DNA from: Streptomyces sp. NBC_00193
GTDB lineage: Bacteria; Actinomycetota; Actinomycetes; Streptomycetales; Streptomycetaceae
Assembly (NCBI RefSeq): GCF_026342735.1
Contig: NZ_JAPEMM010000002.1
Location: forward strand, 744,001-808,000
DNA: 64,000 bases
Direction of reading: 5' to 3'
Shown: positions 17,375 through 25,816 of the stretch, in pieces
Layout: the number at the start of each line of letters is the position of its first letter
Numbering within the stretch: the first letter of the stretch is position 1
The notes under the pieces: model-generated
Database searches by the model: none
The model's input: the letters and a program-made list of their open reading frames with translations, nothing else
What the model was told of the DNA's origin: nothing
Translations under genes and position numbers: made by a program

Positions 17375-17911
17375 TCAGCTCCGGGCAGCGCCCATCGCCC
17401 GGGCGAACTCCTCCGGGTCGGCGTCGAAGCCCCGTAGGGTCGGGTCGATCGACCAGACCCCCGCGGCGTCGCGGGTGAACTCGGCGACCGTGACCCCGCT
17501 CGCGGCGCCGAAGCCGGTGAGGTCGTCCACGGCGAGGTCTTCGTAGCCCTCCCGGATGCGCACCCCCTTGCCCGCGACCTCGGCGAAGGTCACCGCCGGG
17601 CCGCCGCCCGGCCGCTGGATCACCACGCCCACCACGACCCGGGTCAGCTCATCGGCGATCCGGGTGAGTTCGATGGTCATGACCTCGTCGAAACCCAGCC
17701 CCAGTCCGGTCCTGCTGTCCCGGTTCAGCGTGATGGTGCCATCGGGCGACCGGCTGCCGAAGTGGACCAGGTGGACGGGGTCCCCGTACGGGTCCGCGGC
17801 CGGGTAGACCGCGGCGATCAGGTCGAGGTCGTGGACGGGCGCTCCCGCCGGGCTGGGATCCCACCGCAGCGCGATCTCCACCTTGGCCAGGCCCTTGCGT
17901 ACTCCGCTCAC
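17375..17911 (-). CDS. TerD-family protein
   Basis: 178-aa cytoplasmic protein of the TerD/CABP family of calcium-binding stress proteins linked to tellurite resistance and membrane-associated stress complexes. The typical pattern is present: DLDLIAAVY, an SPDGTITLNRDSRTG-like segment, a conserved F-D-E-V, and the later EGYEDLAVDD motif with acidic calcium ligands. A hypothetical gene lies 120 bp upstream on the same strand and may belong to the same unit. Other ter genes are not in the window. Confidence 0.85.
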   Translation of the reverse strand: MSGVRKGLAKVEIALRWDPSPAGAPVHDLDLIAAVYPAADPYGDPVHLVHFGSRSPDGTITLNRDSRTGLGLGFDEVMTIELTRIADELTRVVVGVVIQRPGGGPAVTFAEVAGKGVRIREGYEDLAVDDLTGFGAASGVTVAEFTRDAAGVWSIDPTLRGFDADPEEFARAMGAARS

Positions 17912-18030
17912 CGAACTCCCCCTCCGAACACCGTGTGTTGCCCTCCCATGCTGTCACGGGTCCCGCCCCGGGGCTCGAACGACCGTACGTTCCCGGCCAG
18001 TCCGGGGACCGGACGGAGACGGCACGGGGG

Positions 18031-19209
18031 TTACCAGTCGCCGTCCTGGACCGGCTTGCCCGGCCGGGGAGCGTTCCCCAGGGGTGCGACCTGGCCGGGA
18101 GCGGGTTCCGTCCACGGAGCCTCGTCGGTGCCGAGCCATTCGCCGACCGGCTGCACCCGGCCGAGGGTGTCGGAGGCGGCGAGGTCGGCGGCATCCTCGT
18201 CGTAGTAGTCGAACCACGGCAGCCCGGCCTTGGTGTACGCGGCCCGGTCCACCGGCGAGGGCGGCGGCTCCTCCCCGGTGATCCGGCGCCATGCGGGCGG
18301 GGTCACCAGGTGGACGAAGACCCGCGCGGCCGGCTCGGACGCCCAGTCCTTCGCCTTGCGGTCGTCGCGGTACACCTCCTGCCGCATGGAGCCGCCGACG
18401 CCGAGTCCCATCGCCGGGGCCGCCTGCGGGGCCGGCCCGCCCCTCGAGCGGCGCAGCGGGCCCCCGGCCGAGGCCGGAGCCGGAGCCGCGGGCGCTCCGG
18501 GAAGCCCGCCCGGCGCCGGAGCCGCCATCGGCGCCGGCATCGGCGCCGGCATCGGCATCCCCGGGGCCGCTCCGTAGCCGCCGCCCCCGTAGCCGCCCGG
18601 CTGACCGCCCGGCGGCACGATCCCGTAGGGAGCGCCGCCGACCCGGCCGGCCCCGGCCGTGCGCGCCCGCTCCTCCTCCCGCCACCGCTCCAGTGCCTTC
18701 GCCCCGAGCGGGAAGGCCTGGAGCTGCACGCCGCCCGCGGTCTCCTCGCCGGTGACCTGGCCCTCCACCGTGGCGCCGAGCCCCAGCGGGACGGCGACGA
18801 ACTGGCGGACCGTACCCGTGCCCGAATTGATCCCGTCCAGCCACGGCTGGCGCGGCAGCACGAGATAGTTCTGCGGCCTGCGCCCGAGCGCGCCCGTCCA
18901 CCGCTCGCCGGAGACGGCGCACACCTTGCCGACGCCGACCTGGAGCGCGGTGGGCTCCCGGGTCCCGCCGAAGCTGAGCCACATCGCCTCGCGCAGGTAC
19001 ACGGGGAGCATCACCCCGCCCTTGGCGAGCCAGTCCGCCGGAACCGTGTCCGGATAGTCCTCCACCCGCCGCAGCGGGAACTCCCCCAGCCCCGGGGGCA
19101 GATTGTGCGTACCGGTCTCCGGCAGCCGCAGCGTCCGCATGAACCGGACCTGCGCCCCCTCGCCCAGCAGCAGTGCGTTCCCCTCGACCCGTACCCCGCC
19201 CTTGGCCAC
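18031..19209 (-). CDS. Uncharacterised protein with Gly/Pro/Ala-rich central linker
   Basis: 392 aa, not assigned to a family. Residues about 1-185 look globular (VRFMRTLRLPETGTHNLPPG near the start, a VSGERWTGALGRRPQNYLVLP segment). Residues about 190-275 are a Gly/Pro/Ala/Met linker with PMPAPMPAPMAAP repeats. The last 115 residues are again globular and acidic (WFDYYDEDAADLAAS). There is no signal peptide or membrane helix. It lies upstream of the TerD gene on the same strand, so a role in a Ter-type stress complex is possible but unproven. ATG start at 19209. Confidence 0.6.
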   Translation of the reverse strand: MAKGGVRVEGNALLLGEGAQVRFMRTLRLPETGTHNLPPGLGEFPLRRVEDYPDTVPADWLAKGGVMLPVYLREAMWLSFGGTREPTALQVGVGKVCAVSGERWTGALGRRPQNYLVLPRQPWLDGINSGTGTVRQFVAVPLGLGATVEGQVTGEETAGGVQLQAFPLGAKALERWREEERARTAGAGRVGGAPYGIVPPGGQPGGYGGGGYGAAPGMPMPAPMPAPMAAPAPGGLPGAPAAPAPASAGGPLRRSRGGPAPQAAPAMGLGVGGSMRQEVYRDDRKAKDWASEPAARVFVHLVTPPAWRRITGEEPPPSPVDRAAYTKAGLPWFDYYDEDAADLAASDTLGRVQPVGEWLGTDEAPWTEPAPGQVAPLGNAPRPGKPVQDGDW

Positions 19210-19461
19210 TCGACCGGCTCCTCTCCCGTTCAGAACCGGATTCGCCGCAGGATCTGCCGCCGTTCCGGATCGTTACCCTCAAGATTTGCTCAGATGCCGT
19301 GACACTGTGCCCGACACCTTCCTAGCTTCCTCATATACGCGTCCACCAGCCCGTGCGGTTCCCCCGCGCCACGGGCCGGTCCCGGTGCGCTCCGCGCGCT
19401 CCCGCGCGGCACCGCCCGCCCGCGACCCCGCGTATCCGCGTACCCCAGGAAAGAGTGCAGC

Positions 19462-20277
19462 ATGAAGGTTCCCAAGGCAGGCGTCATCGCCGCAGTGATC
19501 GGTCTCTCCCTGACCGCATCGGCGTGTGGCGGTGACGATGACCAGGGAACCCTCGCCGTCGGCATCAAGTTCGACCAGCCGGGCGTCGGGATGCGGGAGC
19601 CCGACGGGAGCTTCACCGGTTTCGACGTGGACGTGGCGACGTACGTCGCGAAGGAGCTCGGCTACTCGAAGGACCGGATCGTCTTCAAGGAGGTCCTCAG
19701 CAACGACCGCGAGCTCCTGATCGAGTACAACGAGGTCGAGATCGTGGCGGCCAGCTACTCGATCAACGACAAGCGCAAGCTGAAGGTCGACTTCGCCGGC
19801 CCGTACTTCCTCGCGCACCAGGACCTGATGGTCCGCGCCGACGACCCCACGATCACCAAGGCCGAGGACCTCAACAACCCCGCCAAGCGGCTGTGCTCGG
19901 TGACCGGATCGACCTCGGCGGAGAACGTCAGGAAGAACCTGGCTCCCAAGGCGAGCCTCCTGGAGCTCGGCGGCTACTCCGAATGCGTCGTCGCCCTCAA
20001 GGACGGCCTGGTGGACGCCATGACCACGGACAACTCGATCCTGGCCGGCTACACCGCCCGCAAGGGCAACGAGGGCAAGTTCCGGCTGATCGGGCTGAGG
20101 CTGAGCAGCGAGAACTACGGGATCGGCATGAAGAAGGGCAACACCGAGCTCCAGGTCAAGATCAACAATGCGCTCCGCAAGATGGTCGAGGACGGCACCT
20201 GGGAAGCGGCCGTGAAGAAGAACTTCGGCCCGGACTACAAGTACGAGGCGGCACCCGCCATCACAGCGGGCAGCTGA
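19462..20277 (+). CDS. Glutamate/amino-acid ABC transporter substrate-binding lipoprotein
   Basis: 271-aa lipoprotein. The signal peptide ends in lipobox LTASAC, so Cys22 is the lipidation site. The mature part is a type 2 periplasmic-binding fold of the GluB/GlnH amino-acid family (GSFTGFDVDVATYVAKELGY near the N-terminus, VDFAGPYF, then a C-terminal ALRKMVEDGTWEAAVKKNFGP). No ABC permease or ATPase gene is adjacent, so it is an orphan binding protein. AGGAAAG upstream supports ATG 19462. Its 3' end overlaps the convergent propeller gene by 17 bp. Confidence 0.86.
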   Translation: MKVPKAGVIAAVIGLSLTASACGGDDDQGTLAVGIKFDQPGVGMREPDGSFTGFDVDVATYVAKELGYSKDRIVFKEVLSNDRELLIEYNEVEIVAASYSINDKRKLKVDFAGPYFLAHQDLMVRADDPTITKAEDLNNPAKRLCSVTGSTSAENVRKNLAPKASLLELGGYSECVVALKDGLVDAMTTDNSILAGYTARKGNEGKFRLIGLRLSSENYGIGMKKGNTELQVKINNALRKMVEDGTWEAAVKKNFGPDYKYEAAPAITAGS

Positions 20278-21223
20278 CGACCGTCGAGGCGGTGGCCGGG
20301 TCCGACCAGTCGGCGTCGAAACGGGCGTTGACCACGTAGAGCCGGCCGCCGTACACCGCCGCCGTCGTCGGCTCGTCGAAGCGCGGGTCGGTGATCTGCT
20401 TGACGAAGCGGGCCCGGCGGCCGTCCCCGCTCAGGGTGAACACGTCCACCGCATAGGCCCAGTTGCGTACGACGTACAGCGTGCGCCCGTGCACCACGAG
20501 CCCGTCGCCGTTGCGCGCCGAGCCGCCGTCGAGCACGGTCCGGGTGGCGGCGCCGGTACGCGGGTCCACGCGGAACAGCGCCTCTGCGGTGTCGTGCACC
20601 ACGAGCAGGGCCTGGCCGTCGGGGGTCCGCGCGATCCCGTTGGCGCCCCAGTGGTCGCCGCCGGGCGGGACCGGGTCCCACTCGCCGCCGAGCTGCAGGG
20701 CGCGGGGGGCCGCGCCGGGGCCGGTGAGGTCCCGGCCGACGGGCAGGAAGTACAGGACGTCCGCGAAGGAGTCGGTGAACCAGGCGCCCCCGCAACCGAC
20801 GACGGCGTCGTTGACGAAGGCGGCGCCCGTCGCGGCCTGGTGGGTGGCCAGAACCCGCCCGTCCCCGGCGTCGATCACCCGGATCTGCCCGCTGGCGCCG
20901 CCCGCGACCAGCAGCCGGCCGTACGGGTCGAGCTTGAGGCCCACCGACATCGGCCCCTCGCCCCGGGTGATGATCCGCCCGGCGCCGGTGGTGAGGTCGA
21001 AGCGGTAGACCGAGCCGTCGAGCAGCGAGCCCGTGTAGGCCGTGCCGCGCGCGGAGACGGCGATCCCTTCGGGCTGGAAGCCCGCCGGGATCGCCACCGT
21101 GTCGGGCCACGGCCTGGCCGCCTCCTGGGCCCGGGCGAGCGGCGCCCCGGCTCCGACGAGCGCGGCGCCTCCCAGCGCCGCGGCCGCACCGATGAACCCG
21201 CGCCGTCCCCATCGTCCCGCCAT
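20261..21223 (-). CDS. Tat-exported SMP-30/gluconolactonase-like beta-propeller protein
   Basis: 320-aa secreted protein. The N-terminus carries a twin-arginine signal (GRRGFIGAAAALGGAALVGAG) ending at about ARA-QEA. The rest repeats short blades with G-x-L/A-Y-x-x-D-L patterns typical of the SMP-30/NHL-type propellers. Family members include lactonases and non-enzymatic binding proteins; metal-ligand residues could not be assigned with certainty. ATG 21223. It converges with and overlaps the solute-binding protein gene. Confidence 0.72.
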   Translation of the reverse strand: MAGRWGRRGFIGAAAALGGAALVGAGAPLARAQEAARPWPDTVAIPAGFQPEGIAVSARGTAYTGSLLDGSVYRFDLTTGAGRIITRGEGPMSVGLKLDPYGRLLVAGGASGQIRVIDAGDGRVLATHQAATGAAFVNDAVVGCGGAWFTDSFADVLYFLPVGRDLTGPGAAPRALQLGGEWDPVPPGGDHWGANGIARTPDGQALLVVHDTAEALFRVDPRTGAATRTVLDGGSARNGDGLVVHGRTLYVVRNWAYAVDVFTLSGDGRRARFVKQITDPRFDEPTTAAVYGGRLYVVNARFDADWSDPATASTVVSCPL

Positions 21224-21348
21224 GACTGACCCCTCTCAACTGCCGTGCGCAATAGGTGGGTTGACGCCCACACCCCACCACATCGATTGCGCTCCCCGGC
21301 AGTCCCCGGCAGTCACGGCCTAGATCCTTCACAAGGGGACGGCGGAGC

Positions 21349-21921
21349 TCAGGCTCCCGAGACCGGGGCCTTGCCGCGCAGGACGGTCAGGAACTCGCGC
21401 ATCCAGGCGGAGTGGTCGGGCCAGGCGCGGGCCGACACCAGCGTGCCGTCGACCACGGCCTCGGAGTCCTCGAAGGTGGCGCCGGCCGCCTTCACGTCCA
21501 GCTCCAGCGCCGGGTAGGCCGTGACCCGGCGGCCGTCGAGCGCACCGGCCGCGGCGGCGATCAGGGGGCCGTGGCAGATCTGCGCGATCGGCTTGTCGTC
21601 GCCGGCGAAGGCCGACAGGATCCGCCGCACCTCGGGGTCGTTGCGCAGGTACTCCGGGGCGCGTCCGCCGGGCACGACGAGCGCCGCGTACTCCCCCGGG
21701 TCCACGTCGGCGAAGGCGATGTCGGCGGGCCAGGTGTAGCCGGGCTTCTCGGTGTAGGTGTCGAAGCCGTCCTCGAAGTCGTGTACGACGAACCGCAGCT
21801 TCTTCACCGCCGGGGCCGCGATGTGGACCTCGTACCCCTCCTCGATCAAACGCTGGTAGGGGTAGAGGACTTCGAGGGATTCCGCCGCGTCGCCGGTCAC
21901 GATGAGGATCTTCGGTGCCAT
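21349..21921 (-). CDS. DJ-1/PfpI family protein
   Basis: 190-aa class I glutamine-amidotransferase-like protein. The nucleophile elbow AQICHGPL contains the reactive Cys followed by His. The conserved acidic residue may be the Glu of GDAAESLEVLYPY. Members act as glyoxalase III, deglycases or proteases; the exact reaction is unknown. ATG 21921 follows CAGGAG at six-base spacing; longer upstream frames lack a ribosome site. It is divergent from the secreted nuclease gene. Confidence 0.84.
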   Translation of the reverse strand: MAPKILIVTGDAAESLEVLYPYQRLIEEGYEVHIAAPAVKKLRFVVHDFEDGFDTYTEKPGYTWPADIAFADVDPGEYAALVVPGGRAPEYLRNDPEVRRILSAFAGDDKPIAQICHGPLIAAAAGALDGRRVTAYPALELDVKAAGATFEDSEAVVDGTLVSARAWPDHSAWMREFLTVLRGKAPVSGA

Positions 21922-22157
21922 GGGCTGCTCCTGGTAGGGCTGTTCACGGTGTGGCCTCCGCCACCGTGCCCGCACCGCCCCGTCCTGCATAGGGATTCTT
22001 CCGCCAATCACCCGCATGACGCGCGTAGAAAATCCTGCCTCCCGACACGTGCTTTTTACCTGTAGGGCACATGACAATGTGAATCTCGCTCTGCCACCTG
22101 ATACCCCGCCAATTCCCCGGGCGGGAGCGGTGCGTGTGGAGAGGTACCCCCCACGTG

Positions 22158-22976
22158 ATGAGAATCTCGCGCCTTACTCCTTGGGCAGCCGGCCTCGCGG
22201 CCGCGTCCCTGATACTGGTCCCGGCCTCCGCCTCGGCCGGCCAGCGGAACACGGCCGCAGCCCCCGCGGCGGCCCCGGTCTCGGCCTCCGCCGTCGACAC
22301 CTACTACGCCACCGCCGAGGGCAAGACCGGCGCCGCGCTGAAGACGGCGCTGCACAACATCATCAAGAACCAGTCCAAGGTGACGTACGACGGGGTCTGG
22401 AACGCCCTGAAGGTCACCGACCAGGACCCCGCGAACTCCAACAACGTCATCCTGGTCTACTCGGGCCGCTCGCAGTCGAAGTCCACCAACGGCGGCGGCG
22501 TCAACGACTGGAACCGCGAGCACGTCTGGGCCAAGAGCCACGGCGACTTCGGCACCGCCACCGGCCCCGGGACCGACCTGCACCACCTCAGGCCCGAGGA
22601 CGTCACCGTCAACAGCACCCGCGGGAACAAGGACTTCGACCTGGGCGGCGGCCCGGTCTCCGAGGCCCCCGGCAGCCTGACCGACGCCGACTCCTTCGAG
22701 CCGCGGAACGCGGTCAAGGGCGATGTCGCGCGCATGCTGCTCTACATGGCCGTGCGCTACGACGGCGGTGACGGTTTCGCCGACCTGGAGATGAACGACA
22801 AGGTCAACAACGGCAGCGCGCCCCTCTTCGGCCGGATCAGCCTCCTGAAGCAGTGGAACCTGCAGGACCCGCCGGACGCCTTCGAGCAGCGCCGCAACCA
22901 GGTCATCTACGACACCTACCAGCACAACCGCAACCCGTTCATCGACCACCCGGAGTGGGTCAACTCCATCTGGTAG
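22158..22976 (+). CDS. Secreted endonuclease I-family DNase
   Basis: 272-aa extracellular nuclease of the EndoI/NucM/Vvn family. A signal peptide (MRISRLTPWAAGLAAASLIL ending near ASASAG) precedes the mature enzyme. Catalytic motifs are WNREHVWAKSH (His general base in the beta-beta-alpha metal fold), DLHHLRPED and the later NAVKGDVARMLLYMAVRY. It should degrade DNA outside the cell, for nutrient or phosphate scavenging. Starts at 22155 (GTG) and 22134 (GTG) are possible; ATG 22158 gives the best signal peptide. Confidence 0.87.
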   Translation: MRISRLTPWAAGLAAASLILVPASASAGQRNTAAAPAAAPVSASAVDTYYATAEGKTGAALKTALHNIIKNQSKVTYDGVWNALKVTDQDPANSNNVILVYSGRSQSKSTNGGGVNDWNREHVWAKSHGDFGTATGPGTDLHHLRPEDVTVNSTRGNKDFDLGGGPVSEAPGSLTDADSFEPRNAVKGDVARMLLYMAVRYDGGDGFADLEMNDKVNNGSAPLFGRISLLKQWNLQDPPDAFEQRRNQVIYDTYQHNRNPFIDHPEWVNSIW

Positions 22977-22990
22977 GCGCGCGCCGGGGC

Positions 22991-23018
22991 CCCTCGGCGC
23001 CCTACTGCGCGCCGAGGG
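22991..23018. terminator. Bidirectional hairpin terminator
   Basis: CCCTCGGCGC (22991-23000) pairs perfectly with GCGCCGAGGG (23009-23018) around an 8-base loop. It sits between the convergent nuclease and GNAT genes and overlaps the GNAT stop codon, so it probably ends both transcripts. Confidence 0.6.
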
Positions 23019-23460
23019 CCATCCACTTCTCCGGTGCCGCGAGCGGCTCGAAGCCGGCCTTCGCGTACACCTCGTGGGCGTCCGCGGTCGCCAGCAGGAT
23101 CCTGCGCAGCCCGTACGGGGCGAGGTGGTCCCGTACCGCCCCCGCCAGGGCGGTGCCGAGCCCCTTGCCCCGTACGCCCCGGTCCACGTACACGTCGCAG
23201 AGCCAGGCGAAGGTGGCGCGGTCGGTGACGACGCGGGCGTAGGCCACCTGGAGGCCGGACACGGAGTCGTAGACCCCGAAGTTGAGGGACCCCTCGATGG
23301 CGGCGTCCTGCTTCAACCGGCTCCGGCCGAGTGCCCAGTAGGCGTCCTCGGACAGCCATCGGTGGATCAGCTCCCGGTCCAGGCGGCCGGGGTCGGTGGA
23401 CATCTCGTAGCCGGTGGAAATCTCATGCCCCTCCGGCGAGGGGAGCGCGCTGTCGTCCAT
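23002..23460 (-). CDS. GNAT-family N-acetyltransferase
   Basis: 152-aa acetyl-CoA-dependent acetyltransferase. The acetyl-CoA loop is visible as DVYVDRGVRGKGLGTALAGA, and the fold ends with the common HEVYAKAGFEPLAAPEKWM segment. The STDPGRLDRELIHRWLSEDA opening is shared by a widespread small-GNAT group of unknown substrate. ATG 23460 was taken; the internal ATG at the STDPGRLD segment is possible and would give a more compact protein. Confidence 0.82.
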   Translation of the reverse strand: MDDSALPSPEGHEISTGYEMSTDPGRLDRELIHRWLSEDAYWALGRSRLKQDAAIEGSLNFGVYDSVSGLQVAYARVVTDRATFAWLCDVYVDRGVRGKGLGTALAGAVRDHLAPYGLRRILLATADAHEVYAKAGFEPLAAPEKWMALGAQ

Positions 23461-23573
23461 GCCCGCATCCAAGCAAAGCGGAGGGGGCCCGGCCAGTGTG
23501 TTTCGACGGCCGAGACGCGGATGCGCGGATACGCCGGTACGCCGGTACGCCGAGACGCCGAGACGCAGCCGCG

Positions 23574-25244
23574 CTACAGCCGGTCGGCCAGGGCCTTGAA
23601 GGCCGGCCAGTCCAGGGCCGGGGTGCGGGAGTCCCAGACCTTCTGGGACAGGGCGGCGAGGGGGAGCCGGATGCCGGCCGCGACCTGGGCCTGGGTCTGG
23701 GACCCGGCGAGATCGCACCAGACGGCGAAGCGTGCGCCCAGGATCTGCCCGGCGTACCGCGCGGGCACGGCCGTGGTGCCGCGCAGGACGAGCGGGGTCC
23801 ACTGCTCGTAGATGCGCCGGCCGTCGGGGTACGTGAACTGGTTCGGCTCCCCCAGCACGTAGTAGAGGTACTCGTCGTTGAGGTTGACGACCTTGCGGCC
23901 CTCGCGCAGGTACTCCAGCGGCGGCCGGGCCCCGATCTCCTTGCCCGTCCAGTACTCGACCTGGATGTCCCGGGCCGGCTGGGCGAGCCCGCCGGTGAAG
24001 AAGCCGTCGTTCCAGGCCGCCGGCGCCCTGCCCGCCGAACGGACCACGGCCGAACGGTCGTTCAGCCAGCCCGTCGCCAGGTCCTGGACCCGCGCGGTGG
24101 GCCCGTACCGCTGCCGGGCGGCGGCGGTGAGCTGCGGGAAGGAGGTCTGCGGATCGCGGTAGACCAGGGCCTGGTACTCGTCGGCGCCCACGTTCCAGAT
24201 CGCGCCGGGGAACAACGGCAGGTACTCGCGCAGGAGTTCGTCGACGAGTTTCGCCGCCGCCGGGTTCGAGATGTCGACCGCGCCCTTGACCGTCCGGCCC
24301 TGGACGTCGCGCAGCTGCAGCCCGGGGTACGCGCGCAGCACCGCACCGAGGTGGCCGGGCGAGTCGATCTCGGGGACGACCGCGATGTGCAGACGGGCGG
24401 CGAGCGCCGTGATCCCGCGCACCTGCGCCTTGGTGAGGTGGGGGGTGGAGACGATCTCGGGATGGGTGTCGGACTCGATCCGGAAGCCCTGGTCGTCGGA
24501 GAAGTGCAGGCCGAGCTGGTTCAGCTTCAGGTCGGCCATCTCGCGCAGCCGGTCCTCGATCCAGTCCGGGGTGAAGTGCTTGCGGGCTATGTCGAGGTTG
24601 AGCCCGCGCTGCGGCTTGGCCGGGGCGTCGCGCACGGTGCCCTCCGGGGCCGAACCGCCGCCGCTCACCTCCTGTTTGAGGGTGCGGGTGCCGTAGAACA
24701 CCCCGGCCTGGTCGGGTCCGGTGATGCGGACCTGCCCGTTGCTCACGGTGAGGGTGTACGACTCGGGGGTTCCGGAGCCTTTGGGCCCGAGGGCGAGTTC
24801 CACGTCCCCCTTGCGCGGGGTGGCCGATTCGGCGAATCCGATGCGCAGTTCCCCGGCGAGCAGCTTGCCCTCGTCCGCCAGGGCCGCACTGTCGGCCGGC
24901 GGTACGACGACCCGCGCCTCGGGGACGGGCCGCCAGCCGAGGCCGCGGGCCGGCACGTGTTCCCGTACGGCGGGGATCGTGCGCGGGGCCTTGGACAGCG
25001 GAAGGGCGGACGTCGGCGAGGGCTCCGGGTCTTGTGGGGTGGAGGGGGCGGCCGGGGTCGCGGCGGGTGCCGCCGCGCTCGGCGGGGTGCTCGGCGGGGT
25101 GCTCGCCGCGGCCGGGGCCCGGGCGTCCCCCGGGCCGGGCGCCCCGGACGCACAGCCGGGGACGGCGACAAGGGTGACCAGCGCGGCGACGGTTGCCGTC
25201 GCGATGACGTGGCTCCGCCCGTACTGCTTCGTCTGCCGCATCAT
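23574..25244 (-). CDS. GH20 beta-N-acetylhexosaminidase lipoprotein
   Basis: 556-aa exported glycosidase. A lipoprotein-type signal ends at VAVPGC, followed by a Pro/Ala/Thr-rich linker (residues about 35-80). Next come the GH20b alpha/beta domain and the catalytic TIM barrel. HFSDDQGFRIES matches the family HxTDDQGWR motif. The catalytic Asp-Glu pair is in WNVGADEYQ, where most members have WHxGGDE. It should release terminal GlcNAc from chitin- or glycan-derived oligomers at the cell surface. Two adjacent ATGs at 25244/25241 follow GGGGGAGAGG. Confidence 0.87.
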   Translation of the reverse strand: MMRQTKQYGRSHVIATATVAALVTLVAVPGCASGAPGPGDARAPAAASTPPSTPPSAAAPAATPAAPSTPQDPEPSPTSALPLSKAPRTIPAVREHVPARGLGWRPVPEARVVVPPADSAALADEGKLLAGELRIGFAESATPRKGDVELALGPKGSGTPESYTLTVSNGQVRITGPDQAGVFYGTRTLKQEVSGGGSAPEGTVRDAPAKPQRGLNLDIARKHFTPDWIEDRLREMADLKLNQLGLHFSDDQGFRIESDTHPEIVSTPHLTKAQVRGITALAARLHIAVVPEIDSPGHLGAVLRAYPGLQLRDVQGRTVKGAVDISNPAAAKLVDELLREYLPLFPGAIWNVGADEYQALVYRDPQTSFPQLTAAARQRYGPTARVQDLATGWLNDRSAVVRSAGRAPAAWNDGFFTGGLAQPARDIQVEYWTGKEIGARPPLEYLREGRKVVNLNDEYLYYVLGEPNQFTYPDGRRIYEQWTPLVLRGTTAVPARYAGQILGARFAVWCDLAGSQTQAQVAAGIRLPLAALSQKVWDSRTPALDWPAFKALADRL

Positions 25245-25324
25245 GCACCTCTCCCCCGTACCAACGTGGCACGGGGGACGGCGGTGCGCGACCGGGGGCC
25301 CGGGGCGGGCCGGGAGGCAGGGGG

Positions 25325-25765
25325 TCAGGCCAGGACGCCGAGCGCGGACTCGGCGAATCCGTGGTCCTGGGCCGGGGCTCCGCCGCCGACGCCGATGGCT
25401 CCGACGAGCCGGCCGTCGCGGTGGACCGGCAGCCCGCCCGCGATGAACAGCAGCGGCCGGTCCAGGGCGGTGGGCAGCGTGTGGAAGGGGGCGCCGGGCT
25501 GGACGGCGTCGACGAGATCGGCGGTCGGGGCGTCGAGCTGCAGCGCCGTGAAGGCCTTGCGGGTGCTGGTCTCGCCCGAGATCAGGACGGCCCGGTCGTC
25601 GCGCCGGAAGGCGAGCGGGTGGCCGCTCGCGTCGAGCACGGTGACGCTGACCGCGACCCCGGCGGCTCCGGCGGCGGCCGTGGCGGCGGCGACGAGCGCC
25701 TCGGCGTCCGCGGTGGTCAGCGGGGCGACGGCGGTACGGGTCGGGGTGGGGGTGGGGGTGGACAT
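25325..25765 (-). CDS. GlcG/HbpS-family heme-binding-type protein
   Basis: 146-aa protein with the HbpS/GlcG pattern: a TTADAEALVAAATAAA helix, VSVTVLDASGHPLAFRRDD, and a Gly-rich end (GAIGVGGGAPAQDHGFAES). In Streptomyces, HbpS binds haem and regulates an oxidative-stress system; most paralogues have no known role. There is no signal peptide here. It lies 51 bp downstream of the MFS gene and probably shares its MarR-controlled transcript. Confidence 0.8.
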   Translation of the reverse strand: MSTPTPTPTRTAVAPLTTADAEALVAAATAAAGAAGVAVSVTVLDASGHPLAFRRDDRAVLISGETSTRKAFTALQLDAPTADLVDAVQPGAPFHTLPTALDRPLLFIAGGLPVHRDGRLVGAIGVGGGAPAQDHGFAESALGVLA

Positions 25766-25816
25766 GCGGGTCTCCTGCGGTGTGGGGGGATGCGGGTGGG
25801 TACGAGAGGTGGTGGA

